Positions 32,924-34,899 of a stretch of DNA of 34,899 bases are shown here, piece by piece (position 1 is the stretch's first letter; each line of letters opens with the position of its first letter). Source of the stretch: Paenibacillus xylanilyticus (GTDB lineage Bacteria > Bacillota > Bacilli > Paenibacillales > Paenibacillaceae); NCBI RefSeq assembly GCF_013359935.1, contig NZ_JABMCB010000140.1, forward strand, positions 1-34,899, read 5' to 3'. Below the pieces are notes generated by a model that was not told where the DNA came from, searched no databases, and was given only the letters and a program-made list of their open reading frames with translations. A program made the translations under genes and the position numbers.

Positions 32924-33775
32924 TTACATTTCATTTCGAAAAAAGTGGTTTTGAGGAGGACGGCTTAGGAAAGAGTAGTGCATCTCTCTCCAATGTTGCA
33001 CTATTAATGCTTGCCTCTCACTACTAATTTCCATTAATCTATATGTGCTCCTTACATCTGATATTTTCTGCAGCTGTTGAATCTCAAGCAGGGAAAAAAA
33101 TCCTCTTGCCGCGTACTCTTTTACTTTCGACATATCCACCCGACCACGACTTATAAGTGGTTCATTTCCCAGATATTTTTGCACGTGTAAAGAGCTTATC
33201 TCCGGATCGGACTGAATCAAAGAAACACTTCCGACTGGCAAGAACTCTTTACGTTTTTCTTGTTCCAATAGTCCCTGAAGCGCTCGTTTACGAATAATCA
33301 CCCACGAGTCGAATAAACGGTTATACAGCCATTTATTTGATTTCCATTCGATTATCTGCGACTGAATTGATTGGTTTGCTAGTTTTAATTGGTAACCATC
33401 AAAATCGTAAGCAGACTCATTCTTGGTCCTTTTTGGGGTGAATCGTATATAAGGCTCTTTTGGTTTACATAGGCCTGAAATAAGTAACTGCTCATGCGAT
33501 AGTAGTTCCCGCCATTTTATGTTCATGACTTGCCCTATTACACCATGATTATCGAAGTACTCCATTAATTCCTCATTGTGCTTTTCATATACATTCATCG
33601 AACTAAATGAACCGACAATCCCTAATTCAGTCCACTCCATTCGCCTTAATCCTCGTTTGATTTGATCTTCTCCTATAGATAATCGGAGTAAATCCATACA
33701 TTTTTTTAGCTTTACCATCTTACTGTACTGTAAGTTCTCCACAAATTCCTCCAATGCTTTGAAAGGCACTCCCAT
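32924..33775 (-). CDS. Unrecognised 283-residue protein near the right end
   Basis: I cannot assign a family. The protein is mixed helix and strand, rich in lysine, arginine and aromatic residues, with no cysteine motif, signal peptide or membrane segment. Notable stretches are WTELGIVGSFSSMNVYEKH and IIEWKSNKWLYNRLFDSWVIIRKRA. Two starts are possible: the ATG at 33775, with GGGG only two bases away, or the GTG at 33769, with AAGGGG 8 bases away. I keep the longer form. It is half the size of Tn7 TnsE and I see no resemblance to it. It lies on the strand of the XRE regulator and may belong to a right-end cargo unit. Confidence 0.6.
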   Translation of the reverse strand: MGVPFKALEEFVENLQYSKMVKLKKCMDLLRLSIGEDQIKRGLRRMEWTELGIVGSFSSMNVYEKHNEELMEYFDNHGVIGQVMNIKWRELLSHEQLLISGLCKPKEPYIRFTPKRTKNESAYDFDGYQLKLANQSIQSQIIEWKSNKWLYNRLFDSWVIIRKRALQGLLEQEKRKEFLPVGSVSLIQSDPEISSLHVQKYLGNEPLISRGRVDMSKVKEYAARGFFSLLEIQQLQKISDVRSTYRLMEISSERQALIVQHWREMHYSFLSRPPQNHFFRNEM

Positions 33776-33833
33776 TTCCCCTTTTCGTCAAGTTAGGATC
33801 ATGTATTAACTAATTTTATTTTTTTAAACACAT

Positions 33834-33864
33834 AGAAAAGAGCAATCTCAATGTGATCGCTCTT
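33834..33864 (-). terminator. Leftward terminator after the 111-residue gene
   Basis: Read leftward, AAGAGCGATC (33864-33855) pairs with GATTGCTCTT (33847-33838) with one G-T pair, followed by TTCTATG. It supports transcription of the gene that ends at 33935. Confidence 0.65.
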
Positions 33865-33934
33865 AATGGGGGTGTATCAAATTATTAATTATCTATTTTC
33901 ATCACTGATTGAATTGAATGCTACATCCAAAATA

Positions 33935-34270
33935 CTAACCAACTGATTTAGTGGCATTTTGTAAGAACAATGAGCTCACTTTCAGATAAGAACTTATAAA
34001 TTGAGTATCTGCCTCGTGTTGTAATTCACTTAGCTTAGATAACTTAGTTTCAGATAACTTCATCGGTTGCTTCAATTGAAAATCAACACGATGTATATTC
34101 TCATTTAATAAATGTCCAGCAGTGTATGCTGCACTAGTCGTTTGCAGTTGCATGGTAAGATCCACAATTCGATCTCGATACATAATGAGTGAACTCTTCT
34201 CCGCTATCTTGTTATTCACGTTATAGATATGAGATCCTGTCCCCAATGATAGCATTCTTATCGTACTCAC
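33935..34270 (-). CDS. Hypothetical 111-residue protein
   Basis: Not recognised. The body is helical and polar (DRIVDLTMQLQTTSAAYTAGHLL ... LSKLSELQHEADTQFIS). The start is uncertain: the GTG at 34270 has no clear ribosome binding site, and neither has the ATG at 34255. The terminator just downstream and the co-oriented XRE gene upstream favour a real gene, possibly one that has lost or changed its N-terminus. Confidence 0.45.
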   Translation of the reverse strand: MSTIRMLSLGTGSHIYNVNNKIAEKSSLIMYRDRIVDLTMQLQTTSAAYTAGHLLNENIHRVDFQLKQPMKLSETKLSKLSELQHEADTQFISSYLKVSSLFLQNATKSVG

Positions 34271-34356
34271 ATCATAACCAAGAACAAAAGCTTATTCCTT
34301 TCAGCACTACCCTATTACTATATTATTTATTTTAAATGTAACGCCTCAATAATCAT

Positions 34357-34701
34357 TTACTTTGAATGATATCGATGTATTTTCAGCTTAATAAAGTCTC
34401 TAATTTCATCCTGGTCACTTGGTTTTAAATTCCTATATTCTGAAATAAGTCTGGCTTCACTATCTCCAAGGCCTTTACTGATAGATACATCACTGACTTG
34501 GTCAAATCCATAAACTAACCAATAGAGATCTGTTTTAAATTGATCGTAAAGTGCCATAACAATGTCTAACGAAGGTTTATATTTATCTTGTTCCAACTCA
34601 CTCAGTGTCCCCTGAGATACTTTAATGATACTAGCGAACTCAGTCTGATTTAACTTATGTAGCTTACGGATGCTTCTAATTCGTTCTCCAATAGTGGACA
34701 A
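34357..34701 (-). CDS. XRE/Cro-C1-type transcription regulator
   Basis: 114 residues. The helix-turn-helix of the Cro/C1 family covers about 5-60 (IRSIRKLHKLNQTEFASI, then VSQGTLSELEQDKYKPS). The C-terminal part (GLGDSEARLISEYRNLKPSDQDEI) is typical of small phage- and element-borne repressors. The start is TTG at 34701 with AAGGAGG 8 bases before it. Upstream lies a perfect 14-bp hairpin, then the transposon right end. It is the rightmost gene and may regulate the leftward genes next to it or element functions. Confidence 0.88.
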   Translation of the reverse strand: MSTIGERIRSIRKLHKLNQTEFASIIKVSQGTLSELEQDKYKPSLDIVMALYDQFKTDLYWLVYGFDQVSDVSISKGLGDSEARLISEYRNLKPSDQDEIRDFIKLKIHRYHSK

Positions 34702-34725
34702 ATCAACACCCTCCTTAAATTAAAG

Positions 34726-34761
34726 AACAGTCCTGATGACATTTAAATCATCAGGACTGTT
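34726..34761. promoter_or_regulatory. Perfect 14-bp hairpin between XRE gene and right end
   Basis: AACAGTCCTGATGA (34726-34739) and TCATCAGGACTGTT (34748-34761) are perfect inverted arms with an 8-base loop. On the leftward strand it is followed by CTTTAATTT and the AAGGAGG of the XRE gene, a layout like that of the tnsA leader. It could stop transcription entering from host DNA or be the repressor's operator. Confidence 0.7.
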
Positions 34762-34814
34762 TAATATTACTCTATAAGTTATTAGTTTTTATTAATCTTG
34801 ATCGTCATTTTCAC

Positions 34815-34899
34815 TTACCAACTATAATGTCCATTTACCAACTATAATGGCAATTGTAAAACTATAATGGCAATTTACCATCTATAATGTAACTGAACA
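34815..34899. repeat. Transposon right end with four TnsB-type sites
   Basis: Sites begin at 34815, 34835, 34855 and 34875, exactly 20 bp apart: TTACCAACTATAATGT, TTACCAACTATAATGG, TGTAAAACTATAATGG and TTACCATCTATAATGT. The tip AACTGAACA (34891-34899) closes the element. Dense, nearly touching sites at the right and sparse ones at the left mirror Tn7. TnsB binding is inferred. Confidence 0.92.

Larger units (their letters stand above)
1..34899. mobile_element. Complete Tn7-like transposon (whole window)
   Basis: The first and last nine bases are inverted copies (TGTTCAGTG and, reverse-complemented, TGTTCAGTT), starting TGT and ending ACA as Tn7-family elements do. Inside each tip the same 16-bp motif follows directly: three spaced copies on the left and four on the right at 20-bp steps. 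A tnsA-tnsB-tnsC operon with two TniQ genes lies inside and is transcribed away from the four-site end, as in Tn7. Unlike Tn7, tnsA is not next to the right end; about 15.8 kb of cargo lies between them. The expected 5-bp target duplication would be outside the window and cannot be checked. Confidence 0.93.

Noticed and set aside
32924..33775. TnsE homologue
   Set aside because: About half the length of Tn7 TnsE, with no resemblance that I can see, and far from the tns operon.

Overview
The window looks like one complete Tn7-like transposon read from tip to tip. It begins with the tip TGTTCAGTG and ends with AACTGAACA, whose reverse complement is TGTTCAGTT. Next to each tip lie copies of a 16-bp motif (ACATTATAGTTGGTAA and variants) that I read as TnsB binding sites: three spaced sites at the left and four at exactly 20-bp spacing at the right. 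This is the same left/right asymmetry as Tn7. The AT-rich sequence, strong AGGAGG-type ribosome binding sites, frequent TTG/GTG starts and the protein types (thioredoxin-type ArsC, RNase J, SulP/Usp) point to a low-GC Firmicute of the Bacillales, plausibly Paenibacillus or a relative. No flanking DNA is visible, so the target site and target duplication are unknown.

Layout. (a) 1-8.6 kb: left end, then a leftward operon of an AlbA_2/Schlafen-type protein, a 2,100-residue Cap4-nuclease/STAND ATPase of Avs3a type, and a small Avs3b-like partner. This is an anti-phage AVAST type 3 module. (b) 8.6-10.7 kb: an internal copy of the transposon left tip (8634-8658), then an unrecognised 594-residue protein with a HEPN-like R-x4-H motif and four C-terminal CxxC pairs. 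(c) 10.8-19.0 kb: the transposition operon tnsA-tnsB-tnsC plus two different TniQ/TnsD-type proteins, all leftward, with a hairpin leader in front of tnsA. (d) 19.2-20.7 kb: small and decayed genes. (e) 20.98-28.4 kb: an arsenic island. It holds arsR-arsB-arsC-phosphatase, an ArsO-like flavoprotein, a second flavoprotein with cysteine-pair tails, a MarR regulator with cysteine pairs and two matching operators, a frameshifted arsN1-type acetyltransferase, and a serine recombinase lacking catalytic arginines. (f) 28.5-32.8 kb: a rightward set of SulP anion transporter, universal stress protein, full-length RNase J and NUDIX hydrolase. (g) 32.9-34.9 kb: two unrecognised proteins, an XRE regulator with a hairpin leader, and the right end.

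How it fits together. TnsA and TnsB would cut and join the ends, TnsC would relay target choice, and the two TniQ proteins would offer two target routes. Cargo lies on both sides of the tns operon: phage defence to the left, metalloid resistance and stress/RNA functions to the right. The internal left tip and two weaker right-end-like remnants suggest that the left cargo was assembled from smaller end-bounded units.

Limits. All family names come from reading motifs by eye. No database search, structure prediction or codon statistics were run. No rRNA, tRNA, CRISPR array or Cas gene was seen.
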